Source: Gnomoniopsis sp. IMI 355080 (taxonomy: Eukaryota > Ascomycota > Sordariomycetes > Diaporthales > Gnomoniaceae). From it: 64,000 nucleotides of DNA. The position numbers were made by a program, and so were the translations under genes. A model generated the notes under the pieces. That model ran no database searches. It saw nothing but the letters and a program-made list of their open reading frames with translations, and was not told the origin of the DNA. This document shows positions 1 through 12,433 of this stretch, piece by piece; the stretch's first letter is position 1; every line of letters begins with the position of its first letter. The stretch is from the NCBI GenBank assembly GCA_027946555.1, contig JAPEVC010000163.1:20158-84157 (forward strand). The letters run 5' to 3'.

Positions 1-621
1 CAACTGCTTACCTTGTACATCAGGACAGCCGAAGTCGCCATAGGCCTGGCTTGCGCCTGCATGCCAACTATCAACCAATTGTATCAAAGCCGCAACAAGT
101 CCGACCAACGAAACAGACCCCGTTCAAGGGCTGTAAGGACTCCCAAATTCCTCAAAAGAAGCATTGACAAGCGACAGTGGTGGTCGACGGGGGCTACGTC
201 GACACAGAACACAATTGCCACCCCGGATGCCAACTTTGGGACGACGTTACTATCGGTGCCAATACCGCTGACTTCTCCACGGAAATCAAGCACCCGCTTT
301 GCAAGCAGGTCAATTTCGCGCGCAGACTCTGCAGCTTCCCAAGACCGCAATCTGCCCTTAAGTTTACGGAACGTGGCATCACATGGAACCGGTATGAGCT
401 ACTTATCTGGAAGTACGGAACGAGATGAGGGGCCGTCGTCTCCTGGATGGCCGTTTACTAGAGCATCAAATTCGCTGCCGGGCAGGTCTAGAACCGGTTC
501 AAGGACACCATTGACCGAAGACTCGAGGATTTCGGCTATGGAATCAGGCAATAGGGAGGCAGTCGCAATAGCCCATGTAGAGTTGGACGACTTTCAAGCT
601 ATCCAGGGACCAAGAATATGA
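1..621 (+). CDS. Partial rhodopsin-domain (PTH11/GPCR-like) integral membrane protein, C-terminal end
   Basis: The frame is open at the left edge and ends at the TGA at 619-621. Its first residues form a hydrophobic helix containing EVAIGLACACMPTINQL. This resembles the seventh membrane helix of the fungal rhodopsin-domain family, where an E-x-x-I-G-L-x-C-A-C-[LM]-P pattern precedes the cytosolic tail. About 180 residues rich in Ser, Arg and Pro follow, as expected for such a tail. The first six helices lie outside the window, so the assignment rests on one helix and the tail composition. Family members are plasma-membrane proteins of mostly unknown ligand. The tail could hold an intron that I did not resolve. 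An unrelated membrane protein is possible. Confidence 0.45.
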   Translation, partial: QLLTLYIRTAEVAIGLACACMPTINQLYQSRNKSDQRNRPRSRAVRTPKFLKRSIDKRQWWSTGATSTQNTIATPDANFGTTLLSVPIPLTSPRKSSTRFASRSISRADSAASQDRNLPLSLRNVASHGTGMSYLSGSTERDEGPSSPGWPFTRASNSLPGRSRTGSRTPLTEDSRISAMESGNREAVAIAHVELDDFQAIQGPRI

Positions 622-808
622 CTATTGACCAACATCATAGGCCAGTAGTCACACGTCTTATACAAACGCGTTTGGTGATGACACGGCTTCCGTCGTGTAC
701 TAATTGTATATCGAGTCTCTAGACTTGAAAATTGCTTAATCACCTCCACCGATTTCTGGGCTCCAAACACCGCTCGAGCAAACAGCACTTTTTATAGCCA
801 GGATCCAC

Positions 809-3800
809 TCACTCGCTTTCCTCGTCCTTCCCCGCTCTAGACAGCATCTGTGCCTCCACACGTTCCTCTCTTTCGTTGAGCAGCGACCTTGCCTCCTCCC
901 CATCGAGATCCTCATCCTCCTCGTCCTCGTCATCATCATCATCGTCGTCCCCACCTGGCACTTCACCCGGCTCTCTTCCAACGCCACTGCGAGTTGACTC
1001 CGGCTTCCGCTTCTTCTCAAAGTCCTGCTTATGCGCATCCGCAAGAATACCCCTTATCGTCTTCTTCCCGAGCGTATCGCGTCGCTGTCGCATTCTGAAC
1101 GACTCCTCGCCGGGCGTCCGGCCCTCTTCCGCCGCACCAGACGCCCCAGGAGTGCTGTGCGCAGCATCGACGCCTGTCGATCGACCACTCTGTGTACGTC
1201 CCATGACAGCGCCCATCCGGCTGACCCTGACAGCCGAAGGGCTCTGCATGAGCGCATCATCTTGTCTCTCAACCTGCTTTCCGCCTTCGTTCGACTCCGA
1301 ACTGTTTCTCCCGCTGGTGAGCGGATCACTCTCGACGCCCAGTTCCAGGTGGTATGGCAAGGGCACGTCGCGGGAGGCTTTGTACTGTTTGACGTTGGAG
1401 CAGTGTTCATTCTCGACTCTGAGGAGTGTCCACAAGCCTCGTCGTGTGACTTCTGAGAAGCCAATGAGAAAAGAAGCAATGGATGAATGCTGTGTGTCGT
1501 GAGTGAATATGGCGTAGAAGACCCAGTTGAAGCGGAGCATTGGGTCAACGACCATAATGAGGTAGTAAGGCCAGCGAGATTTAAGGGCAATAATGTCCCG
1601 GAGAAAGCGGTGGCTGGTGTGCGGCTGGAGAAGGGAGAAATCCATAAAAATATCCCAGAATGCTGTGTAAAAGCCGTTCACCAACGAGAATGCAACGAAG
1701 AGCCCCAGATTCTGGCGAGAATTCTCGATGCGGTAGACGCTGAGAAACACGCCTGAAAGAATGCTTGCTGTGTACTTCCCGCAGTTGACGAGATGAGGAA
1801 AGACATTCTTCGTGTCTCGATAACGTCTGATACACTGCAGGAAACGCCTACATACGAGTGTTAGTATGCCAAGGAAAAAAAACCCTTCTCGATACAGTCA
1901 TCTACTCTTACCATACTGGTGGCAGGGTGGCGAAGAAGCCTAGGAGCCGCGAATGATTGGAGTTACAGTTTTGTGGATTCTCCCAGCTGTTTGCATAGAG
2001 ACAGAAGAACAACTCGATGTTCTGGTCGCTGTTAGACGAAGCTGACCTCGGAGAGGGGTTGAGGTGTGATACTCACACACATCGCATACGTCAGGGAGCA
2101 ATACATATCTCCCAAGAAAAAGTCACGAAACTCAACGGGGTATAAGCCTGCCCAGAAAAGACGCCACTGTGAGACAAAGATGTCAGCAAGCTTTTCGATG
2201 TAGCGAGATCGAGACTTGAAAAGACTGCGGTAGCAACAACACTTACATGAGAGTACAAGAACCACCTCCGGCTCTTATGAAATAGTATTGGAGCTGGTAA
2301 GAAGAGGATGACAAAGGTAACGCATATCAGAATCACTGGGTAATAGAGATACATGGCTGGGGAGCCATATCTCGAAAAATTCAACCACATGAACAATCCG
2401 AACAAAAACAGGAAGAAGCTGGGAAACTCGGCCAGCTGCCTCCAGTCCAACTGGCTGCGGCTGTCGAATTCGAAGACGAATGAGTAGTTGACTCTCGCCG
2501 CCGTCCATATCTTGCAGTTGAGACAGAACAGGCTGAACAAATATAGCATGAGGAAATAGCCTCCGTATATCTGCATCAGATAGATGGTCTGTGTCCTTAT
2601 CTCCTCGTCGTCGATGAATAGGAGCTGTGCACCATATACAAGCCCTTGTATTGCGAAGACGGCGCCGGTGCCAATGAATAAGCCGTTTTGGAATGCACTG
2701 CCAGACTCGTCTCGCTTCTTTTTGCTGAGGCTGCGCAGCTTACCGGCTGCGACCTTGTGATTGCCACGCTCAAAGTAACGAGCGTAGAGATCTTCGATTG
2801 CCTGGAGTTGATGGTCGAGAGTGTCAGAATTCACGAACCAGCTCTTGTTGACCTTCTCGGTCATGTACCGGTATGCTGGTCGTGCCTTGACTGCTTTGTC
2901 GTACTTCTTATTCAGTTTCCGGAAGGCTGTCCGATTCAGGAGCGCATAGGACTTTAGAAGCTCCAGACCGCGATAGAACTCTTGTAGGGCCAGCTTCAGC
3001 TTCCGTTTCGCAGTGCGATATGGCACCTCATCCTCATGCGGCCGCCGAACATAGTCGCGCCTCTCGTCGTTGTCTTGGCCCCCTCGGTCTTCAAGCGTGA
3101 CCATCTTTGAGAGCGCCTTGGAATTCGGACCAGGCCTGAACAGCTTCGCTCTCAAAGGGTCAAGCAGAGGGATATGCGTGGGGCCATCAGCGTTCACAGT
3201 CTCTTTCATGGAGTGTCCATTCGACTCGGCTGTTCGCTTGCGGTTCCGAGCCTCCACAATTTCAGACGTCCGCCTGTTACGCATCTCGTGCAGCTGCTCG
3301 CGGAGTACAACGAGTCGCTTCTCGGCTTGGCCTTCCTTCTGCTTATAAAAGGTCTCCACCTTATCCAGCTGGCTATCGAGAAACGCATTGAATTCGCGTT
3401 CCTTTTCTCGCACCTCATCGAGCGCTCGCATGTCGTAGTCACCCCGCGAGTTATAGCGCTCGATTGCTGAGGACCCCGTGAAGGTGAACATCCGGCGGAG
3501 GCGTGTGCGAGGCGAGTTAATGTCACTGGGAGTCAGGTTTGGGAACGGTGACCCAGACGGCGGGAGGGTCATTCGCCCCGGCTCTTGCGGATCGCTTGCT
3601 ACCGATCCAATATTGGCTCCTGTCGCGGTGGCACTTCGACGCATGGCGGCTCGACCTAGTGAGGTGGCCGAGTTGGCGCGATGGGTCGATGGTCTGGCTC
3701 CGGACGCTTCAGGCGTGTTTGCATGGGAGGGCACCTTGATAGCTGGACCAGGGAGCTCGAATTGGCTGGTCTTCTGCGCCAGGGGGGACATACCGCGATC

Positions 3801-4265
3801 TGGAGGAGTGGGAACAATACTGCCATACTGCACATCAGAGTCCGCACCATCGGTGAGACTCTGTTGCTCCCCATGGCGGCGACTGCTGATAGGGATGGAC
3901 CGAGGTGGAGACCGGCTCATGGTAGCGAACCTGGACCTGAGCTGGTCGCCATCATCAGTAGCGGGACTCTGGCCGCGTTGGGAGCCGCCAGGGTGTGGTG
4001 CTGGTGTCACAAATGGCGGCGTTGCCAGGTTCGATGTCGGCGTGTCGACCTTGCGCGAGGCCTGCGCGGGTGTACCCTGGGCACGGCTGAGGGCTTTCGT
4101 TATAGCCTTGATGTGCTTCTTGCCAGCCTTGTAATCAACATATTTGATGCGCCATTCTGTGAGGGGGGTCAGACTCATTGGTCCCACATTTCTTGCATAT
4201 TGTTGTGTGAAGGCGGGATCTGTACCTGGGACCAAGTCTCTCTCCAGCTCCTTCGCGAACTTCAT
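809..4265 (-). CDS. SYG1: SYG1/XPR1-like SPX-EXS protein (putative phosphate exporter/sensor)
   Basis: Five exons (4265-4226, 4156-2247, 2166-2081, 2028-1912, 1847-809) give 1063 aa. The SPX domain spans about residues 1-470. It starts MKFAKEL, continues EWRIKYVDYKAGKK after intron 1, and has a long Ser/Pro-rich insertion and a coiled coil near 255-320. The EXS membrane domain (about 500-880) carries GLYPVEFRDFFLGD, CNSNHSRLLGF and RFLQCIRRYRDT, hallmarks of the yeast Syg1/human XPR1 family. These proteins bind inositol pyrophosphates through SPX and are linked to phosphate export and signalling. The C-terminus is a disordered tail with an Asp/Glu run near 1014-1035. Intron 1 (4157-4225, 69 nt) is stop-free and in frame; splicing it out restores the SPX consensus. 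The intron 3 donor (GTGTGTGAGT, 2071-2080) was fixed by reading frame. Confidence 0.93.
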
Positions 4266-7200
4266 GATGACGTTGATGTCAGAGGCAAGGCGACAAGATG
4301 CACCCTGGCATCAGCATCTGGACGACCTGGCAACGCTCTACTGCTAGCAAGTGTCCTGCGAGCAGGCAGTACCAGGTGTTGAGCTCACTGACAAAGCCGA
4401 CGCGAAGGCGAGTGCCTCGTGAGCCTCACTGTCGTTGTGATGTGGGGCCGAAATGTTTGTTTTAGTTGCACCAATCAACGCCTCTTGCTCGGCCATGCAG
4501 ACCGACAGGGTCTTCGCCTCCCACCCGTCTGGGCCTGCCAACAGGGAAGCAATCAGATCTGCACTCACTGCCGATGACGTCCCATTACAGATTACATACA
4601 TAGTACACATACACTCGTCAAATTCAATGCGGCTCAAAACAAGATGAGGCCCTCACACCACTACTGCCTAGTAGTATACCGCAGATGTCAACTTGTACAG
4701 TTGTCAGTACTACGGCACAGAACACAGACTGGGATAGTACAATGCGGAATACAAGCCAAGGGCCTAGAGACGGGCTACTGCGTGTAAGTCTATTGGCTGC
4801 TGCTTCCCTCACCCTCGTGCTTCTGGGTCAGCGTCATTCCCCGGGATGTGGTGGCGTTCACCCTCCTTTCGACGGTTTTGCGATCTATTCATTAGCGTGT
4901 GGGCTACGCGCCCCCGGCGCCGTCTTGGAGCATCAGCCTCAACCGGTCTGCCGGCGTTGGCACTTGGCGGGACGGCTGAAGAGTGCTACAACACGGGATA
5001 CTTGCAACGTTGCTTCACAAACTCATGATAGACCCAGCACAACAATGTGTCGCTCTGATTACTGATGCGACACCCGGTCTCAGAGCAAGACATGTTCTCG
5101 GGGTGGGTCGCATACATAGTGAAAGGAGCAGGTAATTGAATGCTAGCATAAGCATACTCACTGCTGATGTATCCGCTATTATAGACCTCGGCCAGCTTGA
5201 ACCCACAGACCCGACGTTGACAGGAGTGGCAGGTGTAGCACATGCTCGATGACTCGGTCAGTCGGTGAAACAGCGAAGACTGCTTGGATCCTTTCGAAGC
5301 CAAGTTCATCGCAACAAACCATGCCTTCTTCATTCCACGTGAAAGCATGACGCGAATCCGGAGCCGGCCCCCCTAGTCCCACACTTGACCGGGTCTGTCT
5401 TATGCAGCCGACCTCAGTTCTTGGATATTGAACCAAACTATGCCTCTAACTTGTTACACCACAGTTTTCTTGGTTAATTCGGCGGTGTTGCCGAACTTGC
5501 AAACATTATTTGGACTGTGCACTCGGCCCACCGGTGGACGCAAAGGAAGGCCAGAGAAGAGAGTCCCACATTTTGACAGAAGATCGAGATCTGCCTCCAA
5601 AATCGGGATTTTGACCCTTTCGATGTTACATGTCAACGACGGGACGCGACTCCTCGCCGAACAAATGAGCCCATTCTCGTTGATTCTGTGGAAATCATTT
5701 AGATCACAGTCAATTGTGCAGGAGGAAAAGCTCCGACAGTTACGGAATCCGCGCGAAGAGATAACCAAGGTCACCATAGTCACCCATGCCAAGACCTGTC
5801 CAAAATCAAGCTCGTGCCATCCGCGCCTGCAATCTTGGTGATGGCCTCATCGGCCCAGGTATTGAATGCGCGATATATATTACATTATGACTAGGTTTCG
5901 ACTCGTGTGCCGAACGCTAGGACCAAGCGCTCTTGTGACACCACGCACTCGGAGCCCGCACAATGCTACCAAAAAAAAAAAAAAAGAGTGTCTTGTGCCC
6001 GAATACATGACAGTGTTCTTATCTGCTCTCTGAGACTGGGAGGTCCGTGCCGTACCTCCGACCTCCCGTGCCGTCTGCGGAGGCGTTTTACGGACTATCG
6101 CAAACGCACGCCATGACGGTTCTCACACCAGTACCACCACACGAGGTGAGGCGAGCTTCGCCTCTTAGTCACGAGAGGCGCTAACCACAAGGTGTAGCTC
6201 AAAATTCCCATACAAAATAAGATGCACAACATCTCGCTTGTCGAGTCAGTCAACTAGCGAGGTCCCTCCGTCGATCATATGGTGTTGAGGCTGAGTTTCG
6301 CTTTCTCCAGAAAAGCAGGCTGTCGGGCTGTCAATCGGTGCCAGCAACACCCAAGAAACCTCCGTGAGACTCCAAAACAATTTCAATGAGGTAGCATATC
6401 CGGATGATCAGGGGTCTCCTTTGCGTTCGTGCCCCCTCTCTTACGGTCACCAAGATAGAGCAGTAGGAACCAATGTGGGTCGCTGCGGCATACATCGAAA
6501 CCTTCCAATGGAGCGTTCGTGAGGCTCGCACGTGGTGGATTGGTCGGAATAAACGCCGCCGAACGACACCTTGACCTCCAAAAGTACCGGTACTTTGAAC
6601 CTTCCAAGCGAGCGAGCTAACGACTCCATCGCGCAATCTCTTGCTATCTCGGGCTAATAAAATGTAAAATGGGATTTCTTGTAACTGGCAATCTGGTGTG
6701 CGGTGCTGGGCTTGCTTGGCTAGTGCCTCGTATGGTTTAGTGTCAAGCTGCATGCGGTTCTACTGCAAGAGCAGGCATTTATACAAGCTGCCTAGGCCAG
6801 ATGAGGATGCAGAAAAAGCCCTGACGGCGGCAGCATGCTGATGAAGGGAAAAGAGGGGCTTGTGGTTGATTTGGAAATACATTGCAGCAAGCCAACAAAC
6901 AGGTTTGGCCAGCTGAAAACATGCTGTGCACCTAGCCAAGCACCTAGCCAGCAATGAGGCACGATGCTCTTACTGCATCTAGAAGACAGGTATTTCTCGA
7001 TGGTGGCCGTTGAGATATTGGAGGAGCGACCATATTGCGTATTGTCCGGGCTTTGGAAGCTGGCTGACGAGAGCCTCATCTTCCTGCCTAGAGCCCATCG
7101 GCTGCTCGTACTCGTACTATAAACGGCCAATGTCGCCGAGCTATGGTCAGCGCCATACTGTAAGCAGCCATCTGGCGTGTTACTGCTGCTACTATAGTAT

Positions 7201-10200
7201 TCCCACTTTTCCCTCGTGCTCGGAACCTCCCCGCGGCAGCAAGTTTCTGGAGACGAAGTGTGGGGTATAAAAAGGGCACTGGGCCGAATTCCGGCCTATA
7301 TCTCCACGCCGGTATTGATGATGACAATCAGTTAGATAAAGCACCTCAATCCACAACAAATCGTGCAGCATTTTCGTGTGACATCGTTTAAGCGAACCTG
7401 TCTTCGTAGAAAGCAACATGTTTCTTCTGTAGGCGATTACTATCAAGTATTTCTAAGCTTTTTGCGACCCTGCAGTGCGGCACACATCGACGCGGGTTGC
7501 TTGGAAAACGATAGGACATGCTTTTCAATGCAGTGTAATGCAGCCGCCCAGCCTTGTGTTTTAAGACTTATTGGGAACAAAAGAAAGGGCCGTATCGCAG
7601 ATCTACAGACCCGCGCATGTCCCGCAGAAGTGATCCGCGACAGGCATTGATGATGGCGTTTATAATGGAGCTTTGTGTGAGACATGCCTGGCGTACTTTA
7701 CAGCCCGTCACGGCGCCAACCTCGCGACTGGCGGCCGGAGTTAGCTAGGAAATGCCTCCTTCAAGTATAGATACAGCCGTACAGGTTGGACTAGCGACTT
7801 GACAGCTGCAATGGTTGGTCCGGTGAGGGAAGTGGTTGATGAAATGGGGAGGAGAATTGGCGCTGAATAGCGATGGTACCGTGGCATCACTTGCAACGGA
7901 AGCGCTGCGTCCCCTCTACTACGGAGTAGGAGCCCCGCAATGTGGACATTCAGCATGTACAGATTACAATTTCCTCAGCGAGCGGGAGCGAGAATGCTCA
8001 CTTTATTTGTGGCGAGTCGTGCATTGTTCTCGATATGCTGGTGTGTTTCAAGACGGGGCATACCAAATTGATTTTCTTCCATTCTGCGGTACCTAGATGA
8101 ATCTAGAATCCCTTACTGAAACTTTGAGAAATGTGCGACTGTAATATCACGAACGGATATGGATGCTCCCGTCCCACCAGACCGCCCAGACGGCCAGAGT
8201 GCTTTCGGGAGGCCTGTAGATCATATTAGGGTATCCCTTCGTGCTATCAATGCGTCAGGATCATCGTCTCCGTGAACAAGCAGTGACCCGGCCAGTCGGT
8301 AAAATTGGACCTAGCTCCAGAATTAAGAAGAACCGCCCAAAGTTTGGTGCTTTTTCTCCCCTCGGTGTACAAGATAACGGCGACACCGGAAGCTTAAGGT
8401 TCTGTTCGGAGACGGGCGCTAACATCCGGCCAAAGCCAACGGGGTTGAACGAGCTTGTCTGATCCCGAAACCGATTGGTGTACTGTACGTATAGGAGCAA
8501 AATCTACACAACCGATGGCCCCCATGTTGGGACCTTGGGACCCAGAGACCCAAAGAGGCTTGGACAGGATCGCGCGACGCGCCTCGTCCCGTTGCGCTGG
8601 CCGGATTACCCGTGCAGAAATACCAATTAATGTTACGGTCCCTTTCGTCGGTACTTGAATTACTGCCGCAAGCCACGGGGCGCCATGATGAAGAATGATC
8701 TCAGTACCTGTTGGACTAGATGCCGGGATTGCGACTTCATCCAAGTCTTGTGAAAGAGATCTCGATGAAATTGTTGATAGTTGCCGTGTTGGGTTTGGAA
8801 GCGCCGAGCCAGGGGAAACATTAGCCAACAGGAACCAGCAGTTGGTTTGGTTCGGTTGGTGCCCTGAATAGCGACTGAGTTGGCTTGACTGATCAACAAA
8901 CAGCTAGGACGGGACGGCAGGAACATCATTTTAGGCTCGCCGAGGCAGCGACGCGAGCGTGTATTACATCAAAATTCGGATGTAATCCGATGATTGGTTG
9001 GGGGGGGGGGTGCTACAGGCATTTCCTCGGTGCTTTTCTGCTGGTGCTTCGGCTTGTCGGAAGCGGAATGACTTCCAAGTTTTCTGTTCAGGCCACTAGG
9101 CCACCCGGCCACGCGCTGGAATCCTCTTTTGTTCTTCTGGCAGTGGCCTTGAGCAGTAAGGGGCGGTAGAAAAACGATAAGGAAGCTGGTCGTCTGAAAC
9201 GGGCCCGACAAGAGCTAACTAATTCTAGCGCGAGGCTGAGATTTCTCTCTAGCTGGATAATTTGTAGATTGCAATCTATCTGAGTAAGACGTTTGCATCC
9301 TCTTGAATGTCACAGCTCCCACACGATCCTATGGTACCTAGGTACGGTGCATACTATTAGCAGTTGCTCGTCAACAGCAGGAAGTGCTACGGTACCATCA
9401 ATCATCTCTCCATCTGCAGAACATTCGAGTCGATGAGTAAGTGAGGATCGATCTGGGTATTGAGGGAGGGAAGAGTGGGTGCAACGTAGGGCAAAAGTAC
9501 CTGTACCTGGAAAGAGACAGCATCCCCAATCCATGTGCACACTACCTAGGTACGCAGTAGTACCTAGCTGGGCTGGCTTCACAACCTGGACCCTGCTCTC
9601 AAGGAAAGTGGGTGTCTTCTATCTGCGGTATACCCTGACGCTCTGCTCGACAGGGCTAATAGTTGGTGACGCTAGACCGGATCAAGCATGATACCAAGTG
9701 GAAAGCAGCATAGCGCACCGTTGCATGGTGAGGAGGACGATTGAATGAAAGTCGTGCCGTTCCCAGGTCTACGGCTCTCTCGACTCTGTTCCTGTGCTGT
9801 TACTCCCGTACTGTTACTAGAAGAAAAGCGCCAGCTCCTCGTCGCGGATAAGCAGCAGACAAGCAGGTTAGCAGGACCACAACAACCCACCACCTGCAGG
9901 TTCCGTCACCGTCACTTCAATGCTGGACTTGATGTCGATGACCTCGTTCGCCCTGGTCTGTGCTGTGCCTTGAAAAGGGCCTGGTCAGCGAACGGCAATA
10001 ACAACTTCACATATTGCACCATACATCATCGGCTCGTCCAACCCCTGCGACCCTTCACCTGTCACTCTCTTCTCACTGCCCACTTTTCCTCGCCCTGTCG
10101 CCTACTTTTTCTGTCTCACGGTACATACAAAGCATCATCTACAAGTCGCCAGTGTTCCCTGATCACATCTGACTCCTGCCCAACCTTGGTGAGACCAAGA

Positions 10201-11305
10201 TCATTTCTTCGGAAAATAAAAGGAAATCCAGGACTGGCCCTCGATTGCCAGCACTGCCAGCACTGCCAGCAGAGCCAGCAGAGTCGCACAACCAATCTCT
10301 TGACCACTTCCACAATTACTTGGATCAACTCGCCGCAACCCCTGCGCAAGTACAGCGCACCGGTAGACTGGAGAAAGAGAGTGCCTTGCCTGGCTGTTGG
10401 TGACTGACTCCTCCTTCCGTCGCCCTGCCTATTTTAAGCGCCGCACAGCACACCAACGTCAACGTCAGGCCCTTGCAACGCAAATCCTCATGCAAATCCC
10501 ATATCCACCTTCATCTTCCTCTCTCTCGGCATCTTCCAAATCCGAATCCAGTCCAAATCTCACCCACCAACTTATCGTGGTTTTCACTCCTCGACACGCG
10601 ACAACATTATAGCAGAGCCTCTACACGGCAGTCTCAGCCAATCGTCGCAACTATTTCTCCACGTCTCTCTCCGCCCCCCAGCTGGCTGCAGAGATCACCA
10701 TTTCTTCTCGGCTGGTAGCGAGCATAGCGTGTGCATAGAGAACACCGACAGCTTAGGCGACCTCTTACACCACGCCATCTCGGCGTCACTCTCGCACAGC
10801 TCCCAGCAGACCGGAGCGGAACCCAGCATTCGCATCGCATTGCATCGTTCAGTGTAAGGTTTCGTGTGCTGTTGTAAGCCGTATGCCCAAGTGCCCACCG
10901 GTGCCGCTTTCGGTTGGCGAATTTACGACTTGAGCTGGCTCCTGCGTCCCTCCACAGCCCTCAGCCCACGTACGTCAAAGGGGACCACGACAGGGACCGC
11001 CAAAGAGGGAGTGGAAATTAGGCCAACGTCGCCAGCTTGCGTACCCTCGCTTCTTCACCTCACCCGGCCGTCACTCCCAGCACGGGTCAATCAACTCCAC
11101 TTTGCCTGCTAAACGAACACCGCCCGCAACGCCCACACCACCTCGCACGGCTTGTTCGGCGCCTGCGCGCTTATCACTTCCTGCCCGAGACTGGCCGATC
11201 GACCGCCAACACTGCCGCAGTACAGCCCGTATCTCTGGGTGGCTCTCAAAAACTCCTCAGCTCCCGCATCTCCCGTGTGACCGTACTTTGGTGGACCCAT
11301 CGAGA
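4266..11305. other. Gene-poor intergenic stretch (~7 kb)
   Basis: No recognisable protein family appears on either strand. It holds a 15-A run (5971-5985), an 11-G run (9000-9010), CCTAGGTA-type motifs near 9336 and 9543, and from about 9700 on pyrimidine-rich sequence that probably serves as promoter and long 5' leader of the gene at 11306. A CAG/CTG-like imperfect repeat lies near 10248-10285. Two short Cys-containing minus-strand frames (4986-5348 and 5454-5792) are the only coding candidates and remain unsupported. I saw no transposase or reverse-transcriptase remnants. Confidence 0.6.
4986..5348 (-). CDS. Possible small Cys-rich protein (weak candidate)
   Basis: A 120-codon minus-strand frame begins at an ATG at 5348. 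It holds nine cysteines, including a CYTCHSCQRRVC cluster followed by GFKLAEVYNSGY and, near the end, two further Cys pairs. A textbook donor, GTGAGTATG, lies inside it near 5160, so the real model could be spliced. No signal peptide is visible at the chosen ATG and I recognise no family. The cysteine density and the tidy donor are the only reasons to list it. It may be a chance ORF. Confidence 0.2.
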   Translation of the reverse strand: MLSRGMKKAWFVAMNLASKGSKQSSLFHRLTESSSMCYTCHSCQRRVCGFKLAEVYNSGYISSEYAYASIQLPAPFTMYATHPENMSCSETGCRISNQSDTLLCWVYHEFVKQRCKYPVL

Positions 11306-12433
11306 ATGCTCGACGCTCAAATACCAAAACGACGGCCCCTCCCCCCCGATAGCCACGTCCAGGTCCCTTACTCACATTCTCGCACCCGCACATCCTCCTC
11401 CGGCATCTTCCCCATGCAGGTTCAACAACAACAACAGGCCATGTATCTCGGCCAACCACAGCAGTATGGTCACAATCGCCGTACCCCCTCCGTGAATACC
11501 TTCAGTTCTGTCTCAAGCGGCGGCGAACGAGGCCCACCCCCGCCAGCAGCCTACCGAAACTCACCTCCCAACGACGCCGATCTACGCCGCTCCACCTCCT
11601 CTAGGTCCAATGCCTCCATCCAGCCGCTGAGCTACGTTGCTCTACTCCGAAAACAAAAAGCCACAGTATGGTGCGACCGTGCACAACCAGAGGACCCTTA
11701 CATGTTGGCGAAACAAAAACAGGCCAAGATGCGCGCTCTGCAATCTGTCGGCGCGGCCTCTGTCACAGGCTCTTCCTCAGCCGGGCGCTCGTCTACAGGG
11801 CTCTCCAGCGCTGGTGGCAAGGTTGTGGGCAAGATCCGGCATCACAGCAAGCCTACCGTTGTGGGCTATTCACCCGACAGCAACTACGTGGGTGTAGGCG
11901 GCGTGCCCCTTCGCCTTAGCGCGACGGAGGTGGAAGGCGAGGACAGTGACGACGACGACTTGGCCCGCTCGAGTCTGCACCACCGTAGGACGGGAAGCAG
12001 CGGCCGATCCAGTACTGCGGGGAGCATCGGCCAGGGACGGAGAGGGCTCAATTATCGATCCTCTAACGGCAGTGGTCTGCACATGACGGGAGGCGGCTCT
12101 CAGAACAGCAATAGGCGATGGACGGGCACTGGAAGCAATGGCGAAAACACCCCGGAGCGAAGGAGCAGTTTTGCTGGCGGGTCTTTTGACAAGCGGGCTA
12201 GCGATGCGGCAAGCGGAAGCAGCAGTGCTGGCGAGCGCGCCGACGAGGTGCCGGATATGGACTCGGCGGCCGCGAGGCTAGCGAGCAATAGCTTGAGCCA
12301 CAGCTTGATGAATGCGACATTGACGCGAGAAAAGAGCGTCAAGAATCCGGACGAGCTGAGACGGAGAGGCAGTGTCGACGAGAGGACGATGACCCTTACG
12401 AGTGGTCGGCTGTTCATTGCGAACCCAGACTAA
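11306..12433 (+). CDS. Conserved fungal Ser-rich protein of unknown function
   Basis: Single exon, 375 aa from the first in-frame ATG at 11306; a start at 11414 (MQVQQQQQAMY) is equally plausible. The protein is largely low-complexity. It has a Gln-rich N-terminus, a short ordered core (SYVALLRKQKATVWCDRAQ, then PEDPYMLAKQKQAKMRAL), and a second block with KIRHHSKPTVVGYSP and GVGGVPLRLSATEVEGEDSD. A Ser/Gly/Asn-rich stretch follows, and the last residues are RLFIANPD. I recall no named family with this architecture, although the core looks like a conserved Pezizomycotina protein. A long pyrimidine-rich leader with several upstream ATGs precedes it, which suggests translational control (inference). 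The frame is open upstream to 11102 without an ATG. Confidence 0.75.
   Translation: MLDAQIPKRRPLPPDSHVQVPYSHSRTRTSSSGIFPMQVQQQQQAMYLGQPQQYGHNRRTPSVNTFSSVSSGGERGPPPPAAYRNSPPNDADLRRSTSSRSNASIQPLSYVALLRKQKATVWCDRAQPEDPYMLAKQKQAKMRALQSVGAASVTGSSSAGRSSTGLSSAGGKVVGKIRHHSKPTVVGYSPDSNYVGVGGVPLRLSATEVEGEDSDDDDLARSSLHHRRTGSSGRSSTAGSIGQGRRGLNYRSSNGSGLHMTGGGSQNSNRRWTGTGSNGENTPERRSSFAGGSFDKRASDAASGSSSAGERADEVPDMDSAAARLASNSLSHSLMNATLTREKSVKNPDELRRRGSVDERTMTLTSGRLFIANPD

Noticed and set aside
876..1502. 208-codon plus-strand frame with Ser runs
   Set aside because: It is the antisense of the acidic Asp/Glu-rich tail of the SYG1-like gene; the poly-Ser reflects repeated GAT/GAC codons read backwards.
10248..10285. 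CAG/CTG-like repeat giving a Cys/Trp-rich minus-strand peptide
   Set aside because: The LCWLCWQCWQ pattern is simply the repeat read in one frame, not a Cys-rich protein.
9745..10407. 220-codon plus-strand frame
   Set aside because: Composition follows a C/T-rich leader and a CAG-like repeat; no conserved motif. More likely promoter/5' UTR of the gene at 11306.
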